A stretch of 64,000 bases of DNA from Devosia sp. FJ2-5-3 (GTDB lineage: Bacteria > Pseudomonadota > Alphaproteobacteria > Rhizobiales > Devosiaceae). The position numbers were made by a program, and so were the translations under genes. Of the stretch, positions 36,408 through 45,787 are shown one piece after another (position 1 is the first letter of the stretch; each line of letters opens with the position of its first letter). The notes beneath the pieces were generated by a model. The model was not told where the DNA came from. It did not search any database and saw nothing but the letters and a program-made list of their open reading frames with translations. The DNA is taken from NCBI RefSeq assembly GCF_029201545.1, contig NZ_CP104007.1:1150501-1214500 (forward strand), given 5' to 3'.

Positions 36408-37424
36408 TCACGCAATAGCGCCCGGAAGCTCGACCCCCTCGAAATAGGATTTGGCGTGATCGAAGAAGATGGCGGGCGCCAGATGCAGGGCGCTGCCGGA
36501 CCGGACGAGGATGCCGAACCGGTTGGTAGGCAGGCCGCCATCCTCAAGCGGCTTGAAGATAAGCTGGCCCGCGGCGATCTCGTTTTGGGCGCCGATGGGG
36601 GTCATGATGGAGAGGTAGTGGCCGCCCAGGGCGAGCTCGGCCAGCATGCGGATGGAATTGACCTCGACCATGGGGGGCAGGATGGAGGAGGAGCGCCTGA
36701 GGAAGGGCTCGATGACCTCGCGGATGGAGATTTCCGGCCGCGCGACGGCGAGGGCGTGATCGAGGCACATGTCCATGGTGAGGTGTTCGACACCGGCGAG
36801 GGGATGGGTGGGGACCATGACGGCGCCGATGCGCACGTCGCGGCGGAAGGCGACATTGATCTGCCTGGGTGTGCGGGCAATGAAGCCGAAGCCGATATCG
36901 ACCCGCTCCTCGACCAGCCGGTCGATGACTTCGCCGGAGGAAACGATAGAGAGGTCGATGGTGAGGCGCGGATAGCGGGCGCCGAATTCGCTGATGAGAC
37001 GGGGCAGGAAGGAATGACCGACGCTTTCGGCGGCAGCGATGCGGACCGAACCGGCACGGACCCCGCGCAGCATTTCGATTTCGGAAACGGCCGCTTCCAT
37101 GGGAGCGGCGAGGCGGCGGGAATGGCGGAAGAGGATTTCGCCGGCCGGGGAGAGGCGCATGCGGCGCTTGTCGCGCAGGAAGAGGGCTATGCCCAGGGCG
37201 TCTTCGAGCTGGGCGACCTGCCGGGTGACGGCGGAAGAGGCAACGTTGAGCCGGCGGGCGGCTTCGCGGATGGAGAGATGGGTGGCGACGGCGTTGAAAT
37301 AGAGGAGGGACGGCTGGTGAAAGACCCGGCTTAGCAGGCTTGCCGAAAGGGCATGCTCGCGTGGCCGCTCTGATGTTCCGCCCTTGTCCATCGAGCGCTT
37401 CCCTTGTTGCCGTTTTGGCAGCAT
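36408..37424 (-). CDS. LysR-family regulator of purine catabolism
   Basis: A 338-residue LysR-type regulator. The helix-turn-helix is at about 40-98 (FNAVATHLSIREAARRLNVA, SSAVTRQVAQLEDALG), preceded by an unusually long polar N-terminus; a shorter start at 37391 with AAGGGAAG upstream would trim 11 residues. The effector domain follows. It lies between puuE-uraD and uraH, divergent from the latter, and is the only regulator inside the purine cluster, so it probably activates uraH-xdhABC in response to a purine intermediate. That role is inferred from position. Confidence 0.88.
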   Translation of the reverse strand: MLPKRQQGKRSMDKGGTSERPREHALSASLLSRVFHQPSLLYFNAVATHLSIREAARRLNVASSAVTRQVAQLEDALGIALFLRDKRRMRLSPAGEILFRHSRRLAAPMEAAVSEIEMLRGVRAGSVRIAAAESVGHSFLPRLISEFGARYPRLTIDLSIVSSGEVIDRLVEERVDIGFGFIARTPRQINVAFRRDVRIGAVMVPTHPLAGVEHLTMDMCLDHALAVARPEISIREVIEPFLRRSSSILPPMVEVNSIRMLAELALGGHYLSIMTPIGAQNEIAAGQLIFKPLEDGGLPTNRFGILVRSGSALHLAPAIFFDHAKSYFEGVELPGAIA

Positions 37425-37435
37425 ACTGCTCCCAA

Positions 37436-37456
37436 ATTGAGAGTATCAAGAGCAAT
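37436..37456. promoter_or_regulatory. Possible LysR-type site in the lysR-uraH gap
   Basis: ATTG-N13-CAAT, a weak interrupted dyad in the 116-bp divergent region. The spacing differs from the usual T-N11-A, so it is only a candidate. Confidence 0.25.
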
Positions 37457-37540
37457 AGTGCGGCTCTATGGTGAAGTTTAAAGAAACGCATCGCCCGTGA
37501 CCGACGCACTGGTCCGGGGGGTGTATGAGGAGCAAAAAGA

Positions 37541-37894
37541 ATGGCGGGCGGAAAGCTAACCACCCATGTGCTGGACACGATGCATGGCAAGCCGGCTCGC
37601 GGCATGCGGATCGAGCTGCATTTCGTGCATGGGGACCACACCCATCATCTGGTCGATAGCTATACCAATGCCGATGGGCGCGTGGATCAGCCGCTGCTTG
37701 CCGACGACCAGTTTCAGCAGGGGGAGTTCGAAATCCGCTTCCATGTGGGGCAGTATTTCGAGCGGCTGGGCGTCGAGACCGAGACGCCCTTCCTCAATGT
37801 GGTGCCGATCCGGTTCCTGATCTCCGAGGACAAGCCCTATCACGTGCCGCTGGTGTGTACCCCGTTCTCTTATTCGACGTATCGGGGGAGCTGA
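37541..37894 (+). CDS. uraH: 5-hydroxyisourate hydrolase (transthyretin-like)
   Basis: A 117-residue enzyme that hydrolyses 5-hydroxyisourate, the product of urate oxidation, to OHCU. Signature parts are KLTTHVLDTMHGKPA with the active-site His near the start, NADGRVDQPLL, FEIRFHVGQYF and the invariant C-terminal tetrapeptide YRGS. AGGAG precedes the ATG. It is the first gene of the rightward purine block and lies about 175 bp, filled by repeats, before xdhA. Confidence 0.95.
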   Translation: MAGGKLTTHVLDTMHGKPARGMRIELHFVHGDHTHHLVDSYTNADGRVDQPLLADDQFQQGEFEIRFHVGQYFERLGVETETPFLNVVPIRFLISEDKPYHVPLVCTPFSYSTYRGS

Positions 37895-37920
37895 TGATGG
37901 TTCTGGCGCTGGTTGAGAGG

Positions 37921-38051
37921 CCCCTCACCCTGACCCTCTCCCCGGAGGGGCGAGGGGACGATGGGGGCGAGTGCGGCGCCAAATTTGAAGCAGAACCCCT
38001 CACCCGTCTCGCGCTTTGCGCGATCCACCCTCTCCCTCAAGGGGAGAGGGG
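37921..38051. repeat. GC-rich extragenic repeats between uraH and xdhA
   Basis: 37921-37958 repeats the left arm of the 11763 element in direct orientation. 37996-38051 is a related CCCCTCACCC...GGGGAGAGGGG unit with a GCGC(TTT)GCGC hairpin inside. The last bases lie just before the xdhA ribosome-binding site. Confidence 0.75.
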
Positions 38052-38068
38052 AAGCAAGGAGCTGATCA

Positions 38069-39535
38069 ATGGTTGAGATTTCCAATACGATCCGGTTCCT
38101 GCTGAATGGGGAAGAGATTGCGCTGACGGATGTGGCGCCGGATGTGACGCTGCTGGACTGGCTGCGGCTGGAGCGGCGGTTGCGCGGCTCCAAGGAAGGG
38201 TGCGCCGAGGGCGATTGCGGGGCCTGTACGGTGCTGGTCGGCCGCGTGGCGGGCGAGGAGATCATCTATGACTCGGTGACGGCCTGCATCCGGTTTGTTG
38301 CGAGCCTTCATGGCACCCATGTGGTGACTGTCGAGCATTTGCGCGGCGAGAACGGCGATCTGCATCCGGTGCAGCAGGCGCTGGTCGATTATCATGGTAG
38401 CCAGTGTGGCTTCTGCACGCCGGGCTTCGTCATGAGCCTTTACGGGCTCTGGATGCGTGATCCGCAGCCATCGCGTCCGGCGATCGAAAAGGCATTGCAG
38501 GGCAATCTTTGTCGCTGCACGGGCTATGCGCCGATCATCCGCGCGGCCGAGGCAATGTCGAGCTATGGCGCGCCGCAGGGCGATGTGCTGTGGGCCGAGC
38601 GCATCGCGGTCAAGGACAAGATCAAGGGCCTTCTGGATGGCCGTCGCGTCGAAATCGGCGCGGGCGCGACGAAGATTTACATTCCGGCAAATCTCGATGA
38701 TTTCGCCGAAATCTATGCCGCCAATCCCGAGGCGCGGATCGTGGCGGGCTCTACCGATGTGGGGCTCTGGGTCACGAAATTCATGCGAGCCATCGGTCCG
38801 GTGATCTTTACCGGGCATTTGCAGGAATTGAAGCGCATTGCCGAGAACAATAGCGAAGTGCGCCTCTATGCCGGGGTGACCTATTCGGAAGCCCTGCCGG
38901 TGATCACGGCAAATTTCCCGCAATTGACGGAATTGTGGAACCGGTTCGCGGGCGAGCAGGTGCGCAATATGGGCACGATCGGCGGCAATATCGCCAATGG
39001 CTCTCCCATCGGCGATACCCCGCCGCCCTTCATCGCGCTGGGTGCGAAACTGCATCTGCGCCAGGGCAGCCACAGGCGCGAGATCAAGCTCGAAGACTTT
39101 TTCATCGACTATGGCAAGCAGGACCGCCGGCCCGGCGAGTTCGTGGAAAGCGTGACGCTGCCGCTGCTGCCGGCTGGGGAGAAATTTGCCACCTACAAAA
39201 TCTCCAAGCGCCGCGAGGAAGATATTTCGGCCCTGTGCGGAGCGTTCCGGGTGTTCGTCAACGATGTCGGGCAGGTCGGCATGGTGCGCATCGCCTTTGG
39301 CGGCATGGCGGCAATTCCCAAGCGCGCCAAGGCGGTCGAGGCGGCACTGGATGGCAAGCCGTGGACTATGGAGACGATCGAGGCGGCGCTGGAGGCCTTT
39401 GCCGAGGATTTCCAGCCCATCACCGATATGCGCGCCAGCAAGGAATATCGGCTGCTCGCGGCGCAGAATCTGCTCAAGCGGTTTTATCTCGAAACGCAGG
39501 GGCAGGGTGAGCGGCTGAAGCGGGAGGTGGCGTGA
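38069..39535 (+). CDS. xdhA: Xanthine dehydrogenase small subunit (2Fe-2S and FAD)
   Basis: A 488-residue subunit that passes electrons from the molybdenum subunit to NAD. The first 2Fe-2S cluster ligands are Cys45, 50, 53 and 73 (EGCAEGDCGAC), the second Cys113, 116, 148 and 150 (CGFC and CRC). Residues about 185-370 are the FAD domain (ARIVAGSTDVGLW, RNMGTIGGNIANGSPIGD), followed by the C-terminal CO-dehydrogenase-flavoprotein domain. The enzyme oxidises hypoxanthine to xanthine and urate. AAGGAG precedes the ATG. Confidence 0.96.
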   Translation: MVEISNTIRFLLNGEEIALTDVAPDVTLLDWLRLERRLRGSKEGCAEGDCGACTVLVGRVAGEEIIYDSVTACIRFVASLHGTHVVTVEHLRGENGDLHPVQQALVDYHGSQCGFCTPGFVMSLYGLWMRDPQPSRPAIEKALQGNLCRCTGYAPIIRAAEAMSSYGAPQGDVLWAERIAVKDKIKGLLDGRRVEIGAGATKIYIPANLDDFAEIYAANPEARIVAGSTDVGLWVTKFMRAIGPVIFTGHLQELKRIAENNSEVRLYAGVTYSEALPVITANFPQLTELWNRFAGEQVRNMGTIGGNIANGSPIGDTPPPFIALGAKLHLRQGSHRREIKLEDFFIDYGKQDRRPGEFVESVTLPLLPAGEKFATYKISKRREEDISALCGAFRVFVNDVGQVGMVRIAFGGMAAIPKRAKAVEAALDGKPWTMETIEAALEAFAEDFQPITDMRASKEYRLLAAQNLLKRFYLETQGQGERLKREVA

Positions 39536-39841
39536 TGGGTGGTTTGTGCGTCGAAGGGCCCCTCACCAAGGGCCCCCTCACCCTAGCCCTCTCCCCGGAG
39601 GGGCGAGGGAACAGATCGCGCTTGGGGAGAGGGTGGAGCAAGGGCAGAGACACCCCCTTCCGAGCTGCGCTAGGGCCCGTTGGGCCCAAGCTGCGCTTGC
39701 CCTCCCCTCAAGGGGGAGGGTGTAGAGAGGCCGCGATGGCTTTGTCGTCACCGGGTCATCCCCGCGCAAGCGGGGACCTCCGTTTGACAGGGGTTCCCGC
39801 TTGCGCGGGAATGACAGCGGGGGGAAATGGGAGTGCAGCCT
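39536..39841. repeat. xdhA-xdhB intergenic region filled with repeats (306 bp)
   Basis: Three repeat units follow one another and no gene is seen. 39574-39610 is a direct copy of the 11763 left arm. 39651-39722 is a unit shared with 52725-52798. 39755-39778 with 39792-39815 is the inverted pair also found at 19989. The xdhB ribosome-binding site comes right after. Confidence 0.8.
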
Positions 39842-42172
39842 ATGAATAAGCACGAAGCCCCGATTGCGTTGGCGAGCCTGCACAGTGCGACGCGGCACGA
39901 TAGTGGGCCCAAGCATGTCACCGGGACCGCCGAATATATCGACGACATGATCGAGCCCGTGGGCACGATGCATGCCTATCTGGGGCTGTCGACGCGGGCC
40001 CATGCCGAGATCGCTTCGATCGATTTTTCGGCGGTGAAGGCGGCGCCGGGGGTGATCGGCGTGCTGACGGCCGGGGATATTCCGGGCGAGAACGACGTGT
40101 CGCCCAGCCATAAGCATGACGAGCCGATCTTTGCCCAGGGCAAGGTGCATTTCTGGGGCCAGCCCATGTTCGCCGTGGTCGCCGAAACGCGCGATGCGGC
40201 GCGGCGGGCGGCGCATCTGGTCAAGGTCGACTACAGGGATCTGCCCTTTGCGCTCGATGTGCGCGCGGCGCAGGCGGCCGGAGGCGCGCTGGTGACCGAT
40301 CCGCTCAAGCTCGAGCGCGGTGATCTCGAGGCCGGGTTTGCGGCGGCGCCGCGCCGGGCCAAGGGCAGCATTGCCATTGGCGGGCAGGACCATTTCTATC
40401 TCGAAGGGCAGATTGCCTTTGCCGTTCCCGGCGAAGACGAGGACGTGACCGTTTATTCGTCCACCCAGCATCCGAGCGAAGTGCAGCTGATGGTGGCGCA
40501 GGTGCTGGCGATCCGGCACCATGCGGTGACCGTGCAGGTGCGGCGCATGGGTGGCGGCTTTGGCGGCAAGGAAACCCAGGGCAATCTCTTTGCGGCGGTG
40601 GCCGCATTGGCGGCCAAGAAGTGGAACCGCGCCTGCAAGATCCGCCCCGATCGCGACGACGACATGCAGGCGACTGGCAAGCGGCACGACTTCGTGGTCG
40701 ATTATGACGTCGGCTATGACGAGAGCGGGAAAATTCACGCGGTCGACGCCGTTTATGGCGCACGGGCGGGCTTTTCGTCCGATCTCTCCGGGCCGGTGAC
40801 CGACCGGGCGCTGTTCCACGCCGACAATGCCTATTGGTATCCGGCGGTGCGGGTGCGCTCGGAGCCGCTTTATACCAATACGGTGTCGAATACGGCCTTC
40901 CGTGGCTTTGGCGGGCCGCAGGGGATGATGGCGGCGGAGCGCTGGATCGAGGACATTGCCTATGATCTCGGCAAGGATCCGCTGGAGATCCGCAAGGCCA
41001 ATTTCTACGGCACGCATACTGATAATGTGACGCCCTATCACCAGACTGTGGAGGACAATGTCGTCCATCGCGTGGTGGAGGAGCTTGAGGCGTCGTCCGA
41101 TTATCAGGCGCGGCGGCAGGCGGTGATCGCGTTCAACCGGACCAGTTCCGTGCTCAAAAAGGGCATTGCGCTGACCCCGGTCAAATTCGGCATCTCGTTT
41201 ACGGCGACCTGGTACAATCAGGCCGGGGCGCTGGTGCATGTCTACAAAGATGGCTCGATCCATTTGAGCCATGGCGGCACCGAAATGGGGCAGGGGCTCT
41301 ATATCAAGGTGGCGCAGGTGGTGGCCGACGCTTTCGGGGTGGGCCTCGACAGCGTGAAGATCATGGCGACGACGACGGGCAAGGTGCCGAACACGTCGGC
41401 GACGGCAGCTTCGTCGGGCACCGATCTCAACGGCATGGCGGCCTGGGATGCCTGCGAGCAGATCAAGACGCGGTTGCTGGCCCATGCGGCCAGGATTTAC
41501 GAGGCCGATGAGGCCGACTGCCACTGGGCGCAGGGCGGGATCAATGTGGGGCGCACATTCGTGCCCTTTGCCGAGCTTTGTGCCTCGGCCTATCTCAACC
41601 GCGTGCAGCTTTCGGCGGCTGGGTTCTACAAGACGCCGAAAATCCATTGGGACCGGGCGACCGGGCGCGGGCATCCGTTCTATTATTTCGCCTATGGGGC
41701 TTCGGTCAGCGAAGTGACCATCGATATTCTGACGGGGGAATATAGCGTCGATCGGGTGGATATTCTGCACGATGTCGGCAAATCGCTGAACCCGGCCATC
41801 GATATCGGGCAGATCGAGGGTGGGTTCATCCAGGGCATGGGGTGGCTGACGACCGAGGAGCTGGTGTGGGACGGCAAGGGGCAGCTCAGGACCCACGCAC
41901 CCTCGACCTACAAGATCCCGCTGGCCTCCGATATTCCGCCTGTTTTCAACGTCAAGCTTGCCGAATGGTCGGTGAACCGGGAGCCGACGATCGGGCGATC
42001 CAAGGCCGTGGGCGAGCCGCCGTTCATGCTGGCGATGAGCGTCGTCGAGGCGCTCGGCATGGCGGTGGCGAGCGTGGGGGACTATCGCACGGCCCCGCGG
42101 CTCGATACGCCGGTGACGCCGGAGCGCGTGTTGATGGGCGTCGAACGGATCAAGCGCGAGGCGCGGGGGTGA
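39842..42172 (+). CDS. xdhB: Xanthine dehydrogenase large (molybdenum-binding) subunit
   Basis: A 776-residue catalytic subunit that hydroxylates hypoxanthine and xanthine. The molybdopterin motif GGGFGGKE is at 237-244, the substrate-site RGFGGPQGMM segment follows in the middle, and VGEPPF near 723 carries the catalytic Glu725. Length is normal for the split bacterial enzyme. Start 39842 (MNKHEAP) has GGGAG eight bases upstream; an in-frame ATG at 39827 is the alternative. It forms a heterotetramer with XdhA. Confidence 0.95.
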   Translation: MNKHEAPIALASLHSATRHDSGPKHVTGTAEYIDDMIEPVGTMHAYLGLSTRAHAEIASIDFSAVKAAPGVIGVLTAGDIPGENDVSPSHKHDEPIFAQGKVHFWGQPMFAVVAETRDAARRAAHLVKVDYRDLPFALDVRAAQAAGGALVTDPLKLERGDLEAGFAAAPRRAKGSIAIGGQDHFYLEGQIAFAVPGEDEDVTVYSSTQHPSEVQLMVAQVLAIRHHAVTVQVRRMGGGFGGKETQGNLFAAVAALAAKKWNRACKIRPDRDDDMQATGKRHDFVVDYDVGYDESGKIHAVDAVYGARAGFSSDLSGPVTDRALFHADNAYWYPAVRVRSEPLYTNTVSNTAFRGFGGPQGMMAAERWIEDIAYDLGKDPLEIRKANFYGTHTDNVTPYHQTVEDNVVHRVVEELEASSDYQARRQAVIAFNRTSSVLKKGIALTPVKFGISFTATWYNQAGALVHVYKDGSIHLSHGGTEMGQGLYIKVAQVVADAFGVGLDSVKIMATTTGKVPNTSATAASSGTDLNGMAAWDACEQIKTRLLAHAARIYEADEADCHWAQGGINVGRTFVPFAELCASAYLNRVQLSAAGFYKTPKIHWDRATGRGHPFYYFAYGASVSEVTIDILTGEYSVDRVDILHDVGKSLNPAIDIGQIEGGFIQGMGWLTTEELVWDGKGQLRTHAPSTYKIPLASDIPPVFNVKLAEWSVNREPTIGRSKAVGEPPFMLAMSVVEALGMAVASVGDYRTAPRLDTPVTPERVLMGVERIKREARG

Positions 42173-42188
42173 GGAATTTGGGCCCGAT

Positions 42189-42320
42189 GACATCACCCCC
42201 ACCCTCGTTCCCTCCCCACAAGGGGGAGGGAAGCTTGGCCGGTGATGGCTGGACCAGCGTGACCACCTCAGCTTCAGTCGTCTCCCTCCCCCTCCGTGGG
42301 GAGGGATCAAGGGTGGGGGG
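42189..42320. repeat. Inverted GC-rich repeat between xdhB and xdhC
   Basis: The left arm (about 42189-42232) and right arm (about 42281-42320) are imperfect reverse complements built on CCCTCCCC/GGGGAGGG. The right arm ends just before the xdhC start and supplies its G-rich ribosome-binding region. Confidence 0.7.
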
Positions 42321-42329
42321 ACGCAGGAG

Positions 42330-43187
42330 ATGAATTCCTCCGCCCTCGAAAGCTTCCTTGCTGCCAATCGGGATGTGATTGCCTGCGAGCTGATGCAGGT
42401 GCGGGGGTCTTCGCCGCGGGCGGAGGGGACGTTCATGCTGGTGGGCATGGGGGCGATTTTCGGGACGATCGGGGGCGGGGCGCTCGAATATATGGTCATC
42501 GACCATGCGCGCCGGCTGATCGCCGAGGGGCGGGCCGAGGAGGCGATGGATGTGCCGCTGGGGCCGGAAATCGGCCAATGCTGCGGCGGGCGGGTGAACG
42601 TGGGGCTGCGCTATGCCGACGCGGCGATTCGGCGGGAGCTGGCGGGGCGCGTGGCGACCGAGGAAAACGCCGAACCGCATGTCTATGTGTTCGGCGCGGG
42701 GCATGTCGGACGGGCGCTGGCGCAGATGCTCTCGATTTTGCCGGTGCGCTCGGAGGTGATCGATACGCGGCAGGAGGAGCTCGATCTGCTTGCGCCCGGC
42801 ATCGCCTTCCGGCGCGTGGCCATGCCCGAGGCGGTGGTGCGGGCGGCGCCGGCGGGAAGCGCCTTCGTCATCATGACCCACGACCATGCGCTTGATTTTC
42901 TTATCGCTTTTGAGGCCTTGGGGCGGGCCGACTGTGCTTATGTCGGCATGGTGGGCTCGAAAACCAAGCGCGCGAAATTTGCCAGCTGGTTCCTCGAACA
43001 GGGCGGAAAAAGAGAGGCGCTTGAGCGACTTGTGCTGCCGATCGGTGCGCAAGGGCTTGGGGATAAACGCCCATCTGTTATTGCGGTGCTGGCGGCAGCC
43101 GAAATTATGGTTCAGATTGGGGGACGGGAAGCTACGAACGGGCGAACGCTCACCCCCATGACAAGGGGGGTGACGAGTGGACATTGA
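42330..43187 (+). CDS. xdhC: Xanthine dehydrogenase accessory protein XdhC
   Basis: A 285-residue chaperone that binds molybdenum cofactor and promotes its sulfuration and insertion into XdhB. The N-terminal XdhC/CoxI domain has GSSPRAEGTFMLV, GTIGGGALEY and GQCCGGRV; the C-terminal Rossmann domain has VFGAGHVGRAL and ends in the helix region DKRPSVIAVLAAAEIM. The stop overlaps the start of the next ABC gene by 11 bp, linking cofactor insertion and substrate import in one transcript. Confidence 0.94.
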   Translation: MNSSALESFLAANRDVIACELMQVRGSSPRAEGTFMLVGMGAIFGTIGGGALEYMVIDHARRLIAEGRAEEAMDVPLGPEIGQCCGGRVNVGLRYADAAIRRELAGRVATEENAEPHVYVFGAGHVGRALAQMLSILPVRSEVIDTRQEELDLLAPGIAFRRVAMPEAVVRAAPAGSAFVIMTHDHALDFLIAFEALGRADCAYVGMVGSKTKRAKFASWFLEQGGKREALERLVLPIGAQGLGDKRPSVIAVLAAAEIMVQIGGREATNGRTLTPMTRGVTSGH

Positions 43188-44721
43188 TATGCCCAATCGG
43201 CTTGAACTGATCGGAATTACCAAGAGATTTCCTGGCGTTCTGGCCAATGACAATGTGTCATTCTCGGTCAAGCCGGGGGAAATCCATGCGCTGCTGGGGG
43301 AAAACGGCGCGGGAAAATCCACCCTCGTCAAGATGATCTACGGCATCATGCAGCCCGATGCGGGCGAAATCCGCTGGAATGGCGAGAGCGTCGTCGTCAC
43401 CAATCCCAAGGCCGCGCGAAAGCTCGGCGTCGGCATGGTATTCCAGCATTTCTCGCTGTTCGAGGCGATGACGGTTCTGGAAAACATCGCGCTGGGCATG
43501 GATGCGAAAATCCCGGCGCGTGAACTCGAGGCGCAGATCCGGGAGGTGATGCAGACCTATGGGCTGCTGCTCGATCCGCACCGCACCGTGGCGACGCTGT
43601 CGGTGGGCGAACGCCAGCGCATCGAAATCGTGCGGGCGCTGCTGCTCAACCCCAAACTCCTGATCATGGACGAGCCGACTTCGGTCTTGACGCCGCAGGA
43701 GGTGGAGCAGCTGTTCACCGTGCTGCGCCAGCTGGCGTCGGAGGGGTGCTCGATCCTCTACATTTCGCACAAGCTGCACGAGATCAAGGCGCTGTGCGAC
43801 AATGCGACGATCCTGCGCGGCGGCAAACTGGTGGACACGTGCGACCCCAGGGTCGAGACCAGCCGATCGATGGCCGAAAAGATGATCGGCAGCAATCTCA
43901 GAGACATCGTCAAGCCGGCAGGGCGCAGTTTTGGCGACGCCAAGCTGGTGGTCACCAGACTGTCGACGGTGAAGGGCGGGCATTTCGACGTGCCCGTAGA
44001 CGGCGCCAGTTTTTCGGTGCGGGCCGGGGAGATCCTCGGCATTGCCGGGGTGGCCGGCAATGGACAGAACGCGCTGCTCGACGCGCTTTCAGGGGAAATC
44101 CGCAGCGAGAACCGCGACGCCATCACGCTCGATGGACGCGGCATCGGGCAGATGGAGCCGACGGAGCGGCGCCGGCAAGGGCTTTGCGCCGTGCCGGAGG
44201 AGCGCAATGGCCATGCGGCCGTGGGCGATTTCTCGCTGTCCGAGAATTCGGTGCTGACGGCGCGCGACCGGATGGGCATGGTCGGCGCGGGGATGATCAA
44301 GTCCAGCGTCGCCAAGCTCTATACCGGCAAGGTCATCGCCGATTTTGCCGTCAAGGCGCTGGGGCCGGCCTCGCTGGCCGGGTCGCTCTCGGGCGGGAAT
44401 TTGCAGAAATACATCATGGGGCGGGAGATCCTGCAAAGGCCATCGGTGCTGGTGGTGAGCCAGCCGACCTGGGGCGTGGACGCGGGGGCGGCGGCGGCCA
44501 TCCACCAGGCTCTGGTGGATCTGGCGGCGTCGGGATCGGCCATCGTGGTCATCAGCCAGGACCTCGATGAGCTGCGGGCGCTGTGCGATACGCTTGCCGT
44601 TATCAATATGGGGCGTCTGAGCCCGGTAAGGCCGGCGGGGGATTTCACCGTCGAGGAGATCGGCCTGCTGATGGGTGGGGTGCATGGGGGGATGGAAGAA
44701 ATTGACGCAGTTCCGGCTTGA
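43177..44721 (+). CDS. Purine base/nucleoside ABC importer ATPase (two-domain)
   Basis: A 514-residue protein of two fused ATPase domains, as in BMP-type nucleoside importers (NupA/YufO). Domain 1 has Walker A GENGAGKS (41-48) and signature LSVGERQR (141-148); domain 2 has the degenerate Walker A GVAGNGQNALL typical of this family and signature LSGGNLQK. The start is GTG 43177, with GGGGGG about 7 bases upstream; the ATG at 43189 is too far from it. Lying inside the xdh-puuD cluster, it should import xanthine, hypoxanthine, guanine or their nucleosides. Confidence 0.92.
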   Translation: MDIDMPNRLELIGITKRFPGVLANDNVSFSVKPGEIHALLGENGAGKSTLVKMIYGIMQPDAGEIRWNGESVVVTNPKAARKLGVGMVFQHFSLFEAMTVLENIALGMDAKIPARELEAQIREVMQTYGLLLDPHRTVATLSVGERQRIEIVRALLLNPKLLIMDEPTSVLTPQEVEQLFTVLRQLASEGCSILYISHKLHEIKALCDNATILRGGKLVDTCDPRVETSRSMAEKMIGSNLRDIVKPAGRSFGDAKLVVTRLSTVKGGHFDVPVDGASFSVRAGEILGIAGVAGNGQNALLDALSGEIRSENRDAITLDGRGIGQMEPTERRRQGLCAVPEERNGHAAVGDFSLSENSVLTARDRMGMVGAGMIKSSVAKLYTGKVIADFAVKALGPASLAGSLSGGNLQKYIMGREILQRPSVLVVSQPTWGVDAGAAAAIHQALVDLAASGSAIVVISQDLDELRALCDTLAVINMGRLSPVRPAGDFTVEEIGLLMGGVHGGMEEIDAVPA

Positions 44722-45787
44722 AAAAAGGCCTGAGCCCAGCAAGGCAATGCTCTACCTGACCCCGATAGGGGCAGTGCTGGCAACAGCCATAGTGGGCGCC
44801 ATTGTCTTCTCGCTGATCGGCTATGACGGCATCGGCGCGGTGCGGGAAATTTTTCTCACGCCGCTGCTCAATCCTCTCAAATGGCAGGATCTGGCCGTCA
44901 AATCGGCGCCGCTGATCATCATCGCTGTGGGGCTTTCCATCGGCTATCGGGCCAATGTGTGGAACATCGGCGCCGAGGGGCAATATGTGCTCGGAGGCCT
45001 CGCGGCCACGGGCGTTGCGCTGCTGACGCGCGATTTCAGCGGCCCGTGGATCCTGCCGCTGATGATCGTCGCGGGCATGCTGGGCGGCATGGCCTGGGCA
45101 GTCGTGCCTGCCTTTCTCAAGACCAGGCTGCAGGTCAACGAAATCCTCACCAGCCTGATGCTGACCTATGTCGCCATCCAGTTGCTCAATTATCTCGTCA
45201 TCGGGCCCTGGAAGGACCCGATGGGGTTCGGCTTTCCGCAAACGCGGATGTTCACCGCCGACCAGATGCTGCCGCGCATCGTGCCGGGGACGATCGTTCA
45301 TCTCGGCGCGCCGATCGCCATCGTGGTGGCCATTGCCGCATGGTTCTTCATGAGCCGGTCGGTTCTCGGCTACCAGATCAAGGTGGTGGGCGCGGCGCCG
45401 AGCGCAGCGCGCTATGGCGGGTTCTCGGTCAACAAGACCATCTGGCTGGCGCTGCTGACAAGCGGCGCCCTGGCCGGACTTGCCGGCGTGCTCGAAGCGG
45501 CTGGACCCTTCGGACGCATGGTGCCGTCTTTCCCGACCAATTACGGCTTTACCGCCATTATCGTCGCCTTTCTCGGGCGACTGCATCCGATCGGCATCAT
45601 CTTCGCCGGTCTCGCCATGGCAGTTGCCGTGGTGGGCGGGGAAGTGGCGCAGACCACGATCAAGCTGCCCGTTGCCGCGGTCGGCATTTTCCAGGCCATG
45701 ATGCTGTTCTTCCTGCTCGCCAGCGACGTCTTGGTGCGCTACCGCGTGCGGTTGGGGACACGGCGCGAATTGGAGGTGGCGCGATGA
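44684..45787 (+). CDS. Purine ABC importer permease 1
   Basis: A 367-residue inner-membrane permease of the BPD_transp_2 class with about eight to ten helices (KWQDLAVKSAPLIIIAVGLS, NVWNIGAEGQYVLGG, LQVNEILTSLMLTYVAIQLL). The NIGAEGQ motif is characteristic of nucleoside-importer permeases. The start overlaps the ATPase gene by 38 bp; ATG 44684 has a GGTGGGG site, while TTG 44702 is an alternative. It pairs with the next permease. Confidence 0.9.
   Translation: MGGWKKLTQFRLEKRPEPSKAMLYLTPIGAVLATAIVGAIVFSLIGYDGIGAVREIFLTPLLNPLKWQDLAVKSAPLIIIAVGLSIGYRANVWNIGAEGQYVLGGLAATGVALLTRDFSGPWILPLMIVAGMLGGMAWAVVPAFLKTRLQVNEILTSLMLTYVAIQLLNYLVIGPWKDPMGFGFPQTRMFTADQMLPRIVPGTIVHLGAPIAIVVAIAAWFFMSRSVLGYQIKVVGAAPSAARYGGFSVNKTIWLALLTSGALAGLAGVLEAAGPFGRMVPSFPTNYGFTAIIVAFLGRLHPIGIIFAGLAMAVAVVGGEVAQTTIKLPVAAVGIFQAMMLFFLLASDVLVRYRVRLGTRRELEVAR

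Noticed and set aside
39578..42499. A long open frame of about 970 codons antisense to xdhB; similar ones oppose glcB (50449-52611), sseA and the ABC ATPase gene (7994-9859), and the RND gene (5150-6340).
   Set aside because: They mirror the codon bias of the real genes, show no domain I recognise, and are rich in His, Arg and Gly as expected for shadows in GC-rich DNA.
42980..43190. A possible purine-sensing riboswitch before the purine importer.
   Set aside because: The importer gene overlaps xdhC by 11 bp, so there is no leader, and no three-way-junction motif is seen.
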